A DNA stretch of 6,445 bases from assembly GCA_046538375.1 (NCBI GenBank), contig JBKHJA010000120.1:1-6445 (forward strand), in the 5' to 3' direction. Below the pieces are notes generated by a model that saw only the letters and a program-made list of their open reading frames with translations, did no database searches and had not been told where the DNA came from. Every line of letters starts with the position of its first letter. The stretch's first letter is position 1. Below are positions 1 through 5,641 of the stretch, one piece after another. A program made the translations under genes and the position numbers. The stretch comes from JBKHJA01 sp046538375 (GTDB taxonomy: Bacteria; Acidobacteriota; Aminicenantia; Aminicenantales; Aminicenantaceae).

Positions 1-30
1 ATTTATAGCCTACCTATGAGGGATTGAAAC
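1..30 (+). CRISPR. Single CRISPR repeat, probably the last (leader-distal) unit of an array to the left
   Basis: The first 30 bases have the form of a CRISPR repeat: a GTTT-like start (here ATTT), a central GCCTACCTATGAGGG and the 3' end ATTGAAAC. That end is the 8-nt 5' handle of crRNAs in many type I-B and type III systems. No second full copy occurs in the window, so the array lies to the left or this copy is solitary. In this orientation the leader should be upstream (left), making this the trailing repeat; the A in place of the usual first G fits the decay often seen in terminal repeats. The 197 bases that follow (31-227) contain no further repeat and no convincing gene. Type and cas genes cannot be judged from one repeat. 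Confidence 0.72.
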
Positions 31-227
31 ATGCGCTTTCCATTGGTGAATGAGTTTTGCCTCTATTCGTTGACTAAAGCAATTGCTGTTAGTGACATTA
101 GTCTCGCTGAATGCGTTAGCACAGTTTATGCTTTAGTTGACCATCGGAAGCATTTCCAAAAGCGCGCTGACGCCCCCCCTCACCCCCTATCACGGAAAAA
201 GAAATGCCTACTTGGCCATCAATGAAA

Positions 228-260
228 TTGACATAACCATTTCGATCGTGATATTATAAT
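228..260 (+). promoter_or_regulatory. Promoter of vapBC
   Basis: A perfect -35 box TTGACA lies at 228-233. The best-spaced -10 is TATTAT at 252-257, an 18-base spacer; the better-matching TATAAT at 255-260 would need 21. A strong ribosome-binding site AGGGG (277-281) stands 7 bases before the ATG of vapB at 289. The promoter assignment rests on sequence match only. Confidence 0.6.
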
Positions 261-276
261 ACGAATTAATATCGAT
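250..276. promoter_or_regulatory. Candidate autoregulatory operator of vapBC
   Basis: A perfect 10-base palindrome TATTATAATA (252-261) covers the -10 region. A larger inverted repeat has arms GATATTA (250-256) and TAATATC (267-273), extended imperfectly by ATCG/CGAT on the outside. VapB-type antitoxins with AbrB folds usually repress their own operon by binding palindromes over the promoter, and this arrangement fits. AT-rich promoter sequence yields short palindromes by chance, so the exact operator is uncertain. Confidence 0.4.
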
Positions 277-288
277 AGGGGTTTTGGA

Positions 289-495
289 ATGCAATCAGTA
301 ACAATATCACCAAAATATCAAATCGTTATACCAAAAGCAATAAGAGAAGCGTTACATCTTCGTCCTGGTCAAAAAATGCAGGTTGTAGAATACGATGGAC
401 GGATCGAGCTTATCCCGGAACGGGATATTAAAGAGCTTCGCGGATTCCTAAAAGGAATAAATACTGACTTCAAACGAGAAGAAGATAGAGTATGA
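289..495 (+). CDS. vapB: VapB-type antitoxin, AbrB/MazE-like DNA-binding fold
   Basis: This 68-residue protein is the antitoxin of a type II toxin-antitoxin pair. Residues 1-45 form a swapped-hairpin AbrB/MazE domain: the opening VTISPKYQIVIPKAIREAL is the family hallmark, followed by the RPGQKMQV turn and the strand GRIELIPE. Residues 49-68 (KELRGFLKGIN...REEDRV) match the C-terminal segment that VapB antitoxins wrap around the toxin active site, ending in the typical acidic/arginine tail. By family knowledge the protein dimerises, represses its own promoter and neutralises VapC. Its stop codon overlaps the toxin start (ATGA, 492-495), indicating translational coupling. The start is supported by AGGGG 7 bases upstream and by the domain beginning right at the N-terminus. 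Confidence 0.9.
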   Translation: MQSVTISPKYQIVIPKAIREALHLRPGQKMQVVEYDGRIELIPERDIKELRGFLKGINTDFKREEDRV

Positions 496-866
496 ATATC
501 GTAGATTCTTCTGGTTGGCTTGCATATTTCGCAGATGAGCCTAGTGCCAAGCACTTTTTAATCCCTTTGAAAGATACGGCTTCGCTCGTTGTTCCAACAG
601 TAACCATATATGAGGTTTTCAAGGTAGTTCTTCGAGAATCCAGGGAGAATGAAGCCCTACAAGCGGTGGTTGCCATGCAAAAAGGAACAGTGGTGGATCT
701 CACTCCCCCGCTGGCGATTGCTGCCTCAAAATTAAGTTTAGAGCATAATCTTCCGATGGCTGACAGTATTATTCTGGCAACAAAAAAGGAATTTGATGCT
801 GTACTCTGGACTCAGGATTCAGATTTTAAGAATATGAAAGGCGTGAAGTATTTCCCTAAGGAATAA
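492..866 (+). CDS. vapC: VapC-type PIN-domain ribonuclease toxin
   Basis: A 124-residue single-domain PIN protein of normal VapC length. The opening MNIVDSSGWLAYF holds the first catalytic aspartate (D5). The other expected acidic residues are E41 (in TIYEVFK), D91 (in MADSIILA) and D109/D111 (in WTQDSDF), so the Mg2+-binding centre looks intact. VapC toxins are Mg2+-dependent endoribonucleases that typically cut tRNA or rRNA loops and arrest growth when freed from VapB; the specific target cannot be read from sequence. The gene starts inside the vapB stop codon and has no separate promoter, so toxin synthesis depends on antitoxin translation. No sign of frameshift or truncation. An unusual feature is only the position next to a CRISPR repeat. 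Confidence 0.93.
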   Translation: MNIVDSSGWLAYFADEPSAKHFLIPLKDTASLVVPTVTIYEVFKVVLRESRENEALQAVVAMQKGTVVDLTPPLAIAASKLSLEHNLPMADSIILATKKEFDAVLWTQDSDFKNMKGVKYFPKE

Positions 867-1083
867 ATGAACGGCCATTCTCTTATCAAACAGAAACTCT
901 AAGGCCCAGTATTTCCTTTCTTAAAAAATAAGCAACTTTTTTGGAACTTCATCCGTATATGTATGTGGAAGAGATGGAAAGATCATGAAAGCCAATCAGT
1001 CCAAATTACTCCTTCTTTTTGCCCCTCCTTTTTTAGAGGGTTTTCAAATATATCCCCTAACCCTTTAATTCATCCCCTTTACC

Positions 1084-1130
1084 AGGCTGTCCGCTTTTCT
1101 CCGGAAAAGGGACAGCCTCTCTTTTTATTT
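1084..1130 (+). terminator. Strong hairpin with T tract between the convergent vapC and ECF ATPase genes
   Basis: AGGCTGTCC (1084-1092) pairs perfectly with GGACAGCCT (1110-1118). After one unpaired G at 1093, CTTTTC (1094-1099) pairs with GAAAAG (1104-1109) around a four-base loop. CTCTTTTTATTT follows at 1119-1130, so the hairpin is an intrinsic terminator for rightward transcription (vapBC side), though 217 bases beyond the vapC stop. On the minus strand the hairpin comes directly after the ATPase stop codon but is not followed by a T run, so leftward termination there would be weaker. The intervening stretch 867-1083 holds no gene I can support, only a weak 5-bp hairpin at 1023-1040 followed by TTTT. 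Confidence 0.7.
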
Positions 1131-1885
1131 CAACTCCCGGCCTCAGCCAGGAGCAGAGACGATGGAATCTCGAGGCGGTGCCCCTCCAGAAGCTTTCTAT
1201 CCCTCAATATATTTTCTGCCTTCCCTTCTGCTGCCAGTTCACCCTTATCTATCAGCAGAACACGGGAACAAATCTCGTACACCAAATCCAAATCATGGGT
1301 GGCGATAATTTTTGTTCCTTTTATCTCTTCCAGAATATGGATAAATGACCTTCTCGTTCCCGGATCAAGGGAGATGGTGGGTTCATCCAGGATGAGAATT
1401 TCAGGCTTCAAGACCAGCACTGCGGCCAGACTAACCTTCTTCATCTCCCCTAAGCTCAAATGATAAGGCGGCTTTCTCTCATAATCCCGGAGCTGCATAT
1501 CGTCGAGCACTGACTCCACTCGACGTTTAACCACTGTCTCATCCCAATCCATATTCAAAGGACCAAAAGCCACATCGTCAAACACTGTGGGCATAAAGAG
1601 CTGATCATGGGGATCCTGGAACACCATCCCCACTTTTGAACGGATTTTTTTGATGTTTTTTCTGGAAATCCGCTGTCCCAGGATTTTTACCTTTCCCTCT
1701 CCTCTGAGGATTCCATTCAGATGAAGCAGCAAAGTGGATTTCCCGGCCCCGTTAGGACCGATTATGCCGCACACTTCCCCTTTGGCGACAGAAAAGCTCA
1801 CATCCTTGAGAGCTAAAGTCTTATCAGGATAAGAATAGCTCAAATGTTCAACTTCAACTACATTTTCTTTCACGGCCAAACCCAT
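1130..1885 (-). CDS. ecfA: ECF transporter ATP-binding protein (A component, CbiO/NikO-like)
   Basis: A 251-residue ABC ATPase that powers the importer from the cytoplasmic face. All nucleotide-binding motifs are present: Walker A GPNGAGKST (43-51), Q-loop Q90 in MVFQDPHDQLF, signature LSLGE (143-147), Walker B ILILDEP (163-169, D167/E168), D-loop SLD (172-174) and switch histidine H197. The stretch after the Q-loop (DQLF.PTV.DDVAFGPLN) is typical of the CbiO/EcfA group. The signature departs from LSGGQ, a variant I recall as common in metal-type CbiO proteins. Only one ATPase gene is present, so a homodimer is expected, as in CbiMNQO/NikMNQO systems. It overlaps the T gene by 16 bases from the ATG at 1885; no good Shine-Dalgarno is visible. 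An in-frame GTG at 1873 (GTGA overlap, four residues shorter) is an alternative start. Confidence 0.92.
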   Translation of the reverse strand: MGLAVKENVVEVEHLSYSYPDKTLALKDVSFSVAKGEVCGIIGPNGAGKSTLLLHLNGILRGEGKVKILGQRISRKNIKKIRSKVGMVFQDPHDQLFMPTVFDDVAFGPLNMDWDETVVKRRVESVLDDMQLRDYERKPPYHLSLGEMKKVSLAAVLVLKPEILILDEPTISLDPGTRRSFIHILEEIKGTKIIATHDLDLVYEICSRVLLIDKGELAAEGKAENILRDRKLLEGHRLEIPSSLLLAEAGS

Positions 1886-2601
1886 ATAAACACTAAAATT
1901 GAGAAAAAGAAAAAAATGAACAAAATGTCTCTGGTTCCCAGGCTCAAAAAACTCATAGTCTGAATTTTCCCTTCATATCCCCGCGAGAGCATAGCCGCAT
2001 AGACTCTCTCGCTTCGGGAGAAAGTGCGGAAAAAGAGAGGAGAAAGAAGGCGGGAAAACAATTTAATCTCTGCCATCTTTTTTTTCCTGCCGAAACGGCG
2101 TGATTCTCTGGCTCTGAGCATTCTTTGTCCTTCCTGGCTGAAAAGGAAACTGTAGCGGTGGGCAAAAAAAAGAAGCGCAGGAATCAGGCGGGGAATTCTT
2201 AAAAGCTCCAGGGCTTTGACCAGATGATGAAATTCTGTGGTCAGGCTCAAAACCGCAAGAGAAAGGAAAATAAGAAATGACTTTATGAACAGATTCCAGA
2301 TGATCATAAGATCCTGAGAGAACTTCTCCCCCCCGAAAAGAAGAACAGAGGAAGCCAAAAAAAATAAAAGGGGTAAGATTAAAGCCATTCTTTTTCCCAC
2401 CTCTTTTACGGGAATGCGGTCAACAACGACCAGGATCAGGAGCATCAAAAAGTAGCCCATGAACTTGAGGAAGCAGCGGGAAGGAGTGAAAACGGCGGCC
2501 AATCCCAGGGTGAAGAAAGAAATGAGTTTCACCCGCGGGTCCAGTTGATGAACAAATCTCTTTTTGGGATTCTGATCGCCAGTTGTAAAAAAGGACATCA
2601 T
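1870..2601 (-). CDS. ecfT: ECF transporter transmembrane T component (CbiQ/EcfT family)
   Basis: A 243-residue inner-membrane protein that couples ATP hydrolysis to the S component. Family marks are the N-terminal LDPRVKL (20-26) before the first helix, several hydrophobic segments (roughly 27-40, 44-61, 73-90, 98-121, 136-154 and 226-242) and the two cytoplasmic coupling motifs with the Ala/Ser-Arg pattern: RARESRR (163-169) and MLSRGYEG (204-211). These sit on the long helices that dock into the Q-loop grooves of the ATPase dimer. The length is usual for the family. The start overlaps the methyltransferase stop (ATGA, 2598-2601); a second ATG follows immediately. No clear ribosome-binding site is visible, so translation is probably coupled to the gene upstream. 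Confidence 0.9.
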   Translation of the reverse strand: MMSFFTTGDQNPKKRFVHQLDPRVKLISFFTLGLAAVFTPSRCFLKFMGYFLMLLILVVVDRIPVKEVGKRMALILPLLFFLASSVLLFGGEKFSQDLMIIWNLFIKSFLIFLSLAVLSLTTEFHHLVKALELLRIPRLIPALLFFAHRYSFLFSQEGQRMLRARESRRFGRKKKMAEIKLFSRLLSPLFFRTFSRSERVYAAMLSRGYEGKIQTMSFLSLGTRDILFIFFFFSILVFIWVWP

Positions 2602-3191
2602 GCCTTGGCCTGGGCCAGATAAAAAGAGGGCTCATCTTTTATGACCAAATCACAAAAGCCAGCCTCCCCGAAAAGCATTTCCATCGTTTGTTGATCAGGC
2701 AGGATATCCTGGTTCACAGGTCCTTTGACCTGGGTGTGATATTGGTTGAGTTCTTCCCGGCTCATGGGATGGGCGATGAACAGGGGTTTTCCCGGCTTCA
2801 GGATACGGCGGAACTCCTCAAGAGCCCTTTTTTTCCTGGGAAGATGGGGAAAAAGGGCAAAACAGATGACGGCATCAAAAATGTTTTCCTTTAAGGGCGC
2901 TATTTGGGCATCGGCATGGATGTAGAAGAGATTTTTTTGGGGATATTTCCTGCGGGCTGTTCTCAGCATTTCCGCTGAAAAGTCAGACTCCACCACCAGC
3001 CCTTTCTCTCCCACTTCCCTTCTCAAATAAGGCACCAACCTGCCTGTCCCGCATCCCACATCCAAAACAGCGCTTCCTGCGGAGAGACGGAAATTCCCAA
3101 ACAGCCTCTCCAGCTTCTCTATCTCCTCCTCTTTCTGGTGATCATTTTCCCACTGGGAAGCCATCTGGTCAAAAAACTCTCTTTTATTCAT
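2598..3191 (-). CDS. Class I SAM-dependent methyltransferase within the ECF transporter operon
   Basis: A 197-residue cytosolic methyltransferase with a Rossmann fold of the UbiE/Methyltransf_11/25 type. The SAM-binding motif I is LDVGCGTGRL (43-52), the ribose-binding acidic residue is probably E68 in VVESDFS, D94-A95 follow in the adenine-contact strand (HADAQ), FDAVICFALFPH (105-116) is motif IV and RILKPGKPLFIAHP (129-142) the post-motif strand. The C-terminal PDQQTMEMLFGEAGF is typical of this family. The substrate is unknown. I chose the ATG at 3191: AGGAG (3201-3205) lies 9 bases upstream, whereas the in-frame ATG at 3197 would have a 3-base spacing and the longest frame (3248) would overlap the S gene. 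It sits 19 bases after the S gene and overlaps the T gene by 4, so it is an integral member of the operon, possibly modifying the imported ligand. Confidence 0.85.
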   Translation of the reverse strand: MNKREFFDQMASQWENDHQKEEEIEKLERLFGNFRLSAGSAVLDVGCGTGRLVPYLRREVGEKGLVVESDFSAEMLRTARRKYPQKNLFYIHADAQIAPLKENIFDAVICFALFPHLPRKKRALEEFRRILKPGKPLFIAHPMSREELNQYHTQVKGPVNQDILPDQQTMEMLFGEAGFCDLVIKDEPSFYLAQAKA

Positions 3192-3199
3192 CAGCATTA

Positions 3200-3205
3200 T
3201 CTCCT
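3200..3205 (-). promoter_or_regulatory. Ribosome-binding site fixing the methyltransferase start
   Basis: The minus strand reads AGGAGA here, between the stop codon of the S gene (3211-3213) and the ATG at 3191. The 9-base spacing from AGGAG favours that ATG over the in-frame ATG at 3197, which is only 3 bases away. Confidence 0.6.
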
Positions 3206-3210
3206 GGAAA

Positions 3211-3732
3211 TTATTCCATATGCGGCTGCCACTGCATCCTTTCCTCAAGCTTTTTCACCAGGGGGGGAATCAGGATAAAAAGAAGCACCACTCCTGGCAT
3301 GCTGCGGACAAGAGAGGCCAAACCCAAAACACCTTCCGGAAGCCTCAGCCACCGGGCTGAAAGAACCACGGCTGCCAGAAGAACCAGCCTCTCGGCCGCT
3401 ATGGTCACAGCCAGAGTGAGCCACAGGTTGAGTTTATGCTTTTGATAAAGAATAGCTGGTCCTGCTCCCAGCACCACACCTTCTGCCATCATGATCAGGG
3501 CTACAGGAGGAAAAAGCGGCGGCATGCCTGTGAGCAGTGAAGAGGTGATGGGCGCCAGAAATCCAACCGCTGCGGCCACAGGTAAAGCCACCAGGAATCC
3601 AGCCATAAGAATAGGATAGAACATGGGCAAGAAGGCACTCCCCAATCCCGCAGCATGGAAAAGGATGGGGAACACAAGAGCCAGAGCCAGAAAAAGGGCT
3701 CCCCCCAAAAGGTCCCGGCCAGAATATTTCAC
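3211..3732 (-). CDS. ECF transporter S component (substrate-binding membrane protein), not of CbiM/NikM type
   Basis: A 173-residue, very hydrophobic protein with about five or six membrane segments (near 9-26, 33-50, 52-66, 76-95, 101-125 and 142-158). The pattern FLPMFYPILMAGFLVAL (34-50) followed by P61 and LLTGMPPLFPP (66-76) resembles the general ECF S-component family (PF12822-like) that binds vitamins and other small molecules. It lacks the N-terminal Met-His metal-binding start that defines CbiM/NikM, and no separate NikN/CbiN-like gene is present. Potential ligand-contacting residues in or next to the membrane segments include H26, M37, M43, M70 and E84; their role is unproven. The GTG start at 3732 overlaps the receptor stop (GTGA) and has GAGG (3741-3744) 8 bases upstream. 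Context (NikR operator, TonB receptor) points to a nickel-related substrate; the exact ligand is unknown. Confidence 0.8.
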   Translation of the reverse strand: MKYSGRDLLGGALFLALALVFPILFHAAGLGSAFLPMFYPILMAGFLVALPVAAAVGFLAPITSSLLTGMPPLFPPVALIMMAEGVVLGAGPAILYQKHKLNLWLTLAVTIAAERLVLLAAVVLSARWLRLPEGVLGLASLVRSMPGVVLLFILIPPLVKKLEERMQWQPHME

Positions 3733-5576
3733 TGTTTGATCCTCAAGCCCACATTGAAGCTCCTTGCGGGCATGGGATAAACTCCTGCAGCCATTCCCGG
3801 AAGATCAACATAAATCTGGTAATCTGTGTTTAAAATATTGTTCACATCCAGTAAAAGGTCCGCAAAGGAAAGTATTTTTATGTCCATTCTGGAGTTGAGG
3901 AGAAAGTAAGAGGGGAGGGGACTTCGCGAAAAATCACCGGCAAAATAATCCCTGACATATTGGCCGCGGAGAGAAGCAAATATCGAATTTTTTTGGAACC
4001 TCAAAGCAAAGTCCCACTTTTGACCCGCTCTTCCTCGGGTCTTCTCTCCAGGATCAAGGTAGGTGTAAAAAAGAGAGGCGGTGAGGCTCTCACAGATATC
4101 TGCTCTTAAATCCAGCTCCGCGCCCCAGAAAGTGAATTCCCCTGTATTGAGAAATTTAAACTCCGGAGGTGGAGAAGGATTGAATCCTGTGGCAATAAAG
4201 TTGGAACCTCTCATGCGAAAAACAGCCCCCCCAACACTCAACCCCGGGCTGATTTCCTGCTGCCAGCCCACCTCAAAATTCCACATTCTCTCTGGCTCCA
4301 AGTCTGGATTTGCTGGAGGGAACATATACAGTTCATTTAGCTGGGGAGAGCGAAATCCTTTGTTAACTGCTCCCCTCAGTGTGGTCTTTTCGCTTGCTTT
4401 AAATACCACTCCCCAGTGAGGACAAACTTCCAACCCGTAAAGAGAATCCCGGTGAAGGCGGAGCCCAGCGGAAAGGATCCATCTTCTTTTGAGCACATAT
4501 TCATCCTGGATAAAAAGGGCTGTTTCGTTTTTTGTCCAACTTCCCTTGGGCCAGTTATAGCTCTTCCCTCCCAGCATCCTGTAATCTGCGCCCAGAGTAA
4601 GCTCGTTATTTTGAAACATGCGGCTGGTGCAGCGGAAAATCCCCCCGTTGACATAATCCCTGGAATGCCAGCCGTCTGAGAATTGATGATGACCGAAGTT
4701 CCGATAAACCTTCAGGTAAAACTCATCACTTTTTCCCTTCCCCTTCAAAGTCAAATCCACCGCTCCTCTCTCATAGTCATTCCAATACTCATAAAGGGGG
4801 AGAGACAGAGGACCTGCTTCATGTTTATTGCCTTTAAAATACTTCCCCTGAAAGATTAGCTGGAAGTGAGAGGAAAAATTGTAGTTCAATTTTCCGGTAA
4901 GAGCAGTGCCTTTATAGCCTGAGTTCTGACGGTGGCCGTCGCTTTTTCGTCTGTCAAGAGTGAAATAATAGCCGAATTTTCCCAGTTTGCCCCCATGACG
5001 CAAGTTGAGCTGGTGGGTGTTGAAACTTCCGTAGGATGCAGAAAAATCCGTCTCAAAGCCCTCCTCTGGTGTCCTGGTTAAAATATTGACCACTCCTCCC
5101 ATAGCTTCCGACCCGTATAAAACAGAAGAAGGGCCTCTGACCACTTCGATCCTTTCCACGTTGTCAACAGGGAAAGCATGGGTTATTGTACAGCCGTAAA
5201 GACCCATCTTCTCGGGCCGGCCATCGATAAGAATGGTTATCCTTCGGCCTCTCTGCCCGATGCCTCTGATACCCACATCAGCCCGGCCAAAATCTCCCGT
5301 TCTCTGGATAAATATTCCCGGCAAAACCCCCAAAAGATTCAGCGCATTGCTGGCCCAGACGGCTTTTATATCCTCTGCTCTGACCACACTCACCGCGGCC
5401 GAACAATCCTGGACCGCTTTTCGGGTGGCTGTGGCTGTAACCACCACCTCTTCGTGAGGGTGAAAGTCTGATTTTTCCTTCTTTTTTTGCTCATTCTCTG
5501 ATTTTTCAGGAAGGGCAAAAGCGCCCACTATGCACGCCATTATGAGCATTATGAATACCAGCAGCCTGTTTTTCAT
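3729..5576 (-). CDS. TonB-dependent outer-membrane receptor, nickel-regulated
   Basis: A 615-residue outer-membrane receptor for energised uptake. The signal peptide is MKNR plus a hydrophobic core (5-18), with likely cleavage after AFA (19-21). A charged Lys/Glu-rich linker (24-41, ending HPH) precedes the TonB box EEVVVTA (42-48). The plug domain follows, with IRGIGQRGRRITILIDGR (103-120) and the conserved VERIEVVRGPSSVLYGSEAMGG (140-161), then a beta-barrel to the C-terminal strand ARSFNVGLRIKQ. Overall it resembles the BtuB/FepA/colicin-I receptor group and is of ordinary length. I chose the ATG at 5576 because GGAGG (5582-5586) lies 5 bases upstream and the signal peptide begins there. 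The longer open frame to 5696 runs across the promoter and the NikR operator and is not translated if those assignments hold. It is the first gene of the operon. Substrate: inferred nickel complex. TonB-ExbBD are not in the window. Confidence 0.92.
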   Translation of the reverse strand: MKNRLLVFIMLIMACIVGAFALPEKSENEQKKKEKSDFHPHEEVVVTATATRKAVQDCSAAVSVVRAEDIKAVWASNALNLLGVLPGIFIQRTGDFGRADVGIRGIGQRGRRITILIDGRPEKMGLYGCTITHAFPVDNVERIEVVRGPSSVLYGSEAMGGVVNILTRTPEEGFETDFSASYGSFNTHQLNLRHGGKLGKFGYYFTLDRRKSDGHRQNSGYKGTALTGKLNYNFSSHFQLIFQGKYFKGNKHEAGPLSLPLYEYWNDYERGAVDLTLKGKGKSDEFYLKVYRNFGHHQFSDGWHSRDYVNGGIFRCTSRMFQNNELTLGADYRMLGGKSYNWPKGSWTKNETALFIQDEYVLKRRWILSAGLRLHRDSLYGLEVCPHWGVVFKASEKTTLRGAVNKGFRSPQLNELYMFPPANPDLEPERMWNFEVGWQQEISPGLSVGGAVFRMRGSNFIATGFNPSPPPEFKFLNTGEFTFWGAELDLRADICESLTASLFYTYLDPGEKTRGRAGQKWDFALRFQKNSIFASLRGQYVRDYFAGDFSRSPLPSYFLLNSRMDIKILSFADLLLDVNNILNTDYQIYVDLPGMAAGVYPMPARSFNVGLRIKQ

Positions 5577-5595
5577 TATGTCCTCCAACATTGTG

Positions 5596-5622
5596 GTGTT
5601 ACGGCTTTTATTATAGTAACAC
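5596..5622. promoter_or_regulatory. NikR operator GTGTTAC-N13-GTAACAC
   Basis: The perfect 7-base inverted repeat GTGTTAC (5596-5602) and GTAACAC (5616-5622) is separated by 13 bases. This is the operator form I recall from comparative genomics for NikR outside the enterobacteria (GTGTTAC with 13-14 base spacing), and a nikR gene lies just upstream. The site covers the proposed -10 box and the likely transcription start of the receptor operon, a position suited to nickel-dependent repression. No second copy was found in the window. Confidence 0.85.
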
Positions 5623-5641
5623 TTTTTGGGGCAATTGACAA
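5610..5641 (-). promoter_or_regulatory. Promoter of the receptor-ECF operon
   Basis: On the minus strand a -35-like TTGTCA (5636-5641) precedes TACTAT (5613-5618) with a 17-base spacer; the overlapping TATAAT (5610-5615) is a perfect -10 but with a 20-base spacer. Either way the -10 lies inside the NikR operator. The leader is short, about 30 bases, before the ATG at 5576. Confidence 0.6.

Noticed and set aside
31..225. Open frame of 64 codons starting right after the CRISPR repeat
   Set aside because: There is no ribosome-binding site because the repeat itself occupies the upstream bases, the protein has no recognisable features, and it overlaps the end of an array.
202..229. Possible degenerate second CRISPR repeat (GCCTAC ... 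ATGAAA with repeat-like spacing)
   Set aside because: Only about half of the bases match, the centre is unrelated, and the distance from the first repeat is far longer than one spacer.
963..1463. Long plus-strand open frame of 166 codons
   Set aside because: Most of it is antisense to the ATPase gene, and its protein shows no family features.
3192..3248. Longer methyltransferase reading from 3248
   Set aside because: It would overlap the S gene by 38 bases, and the added residues are not part of the fold; AGGAG at 3201-3205 supports the ATG at 3191.
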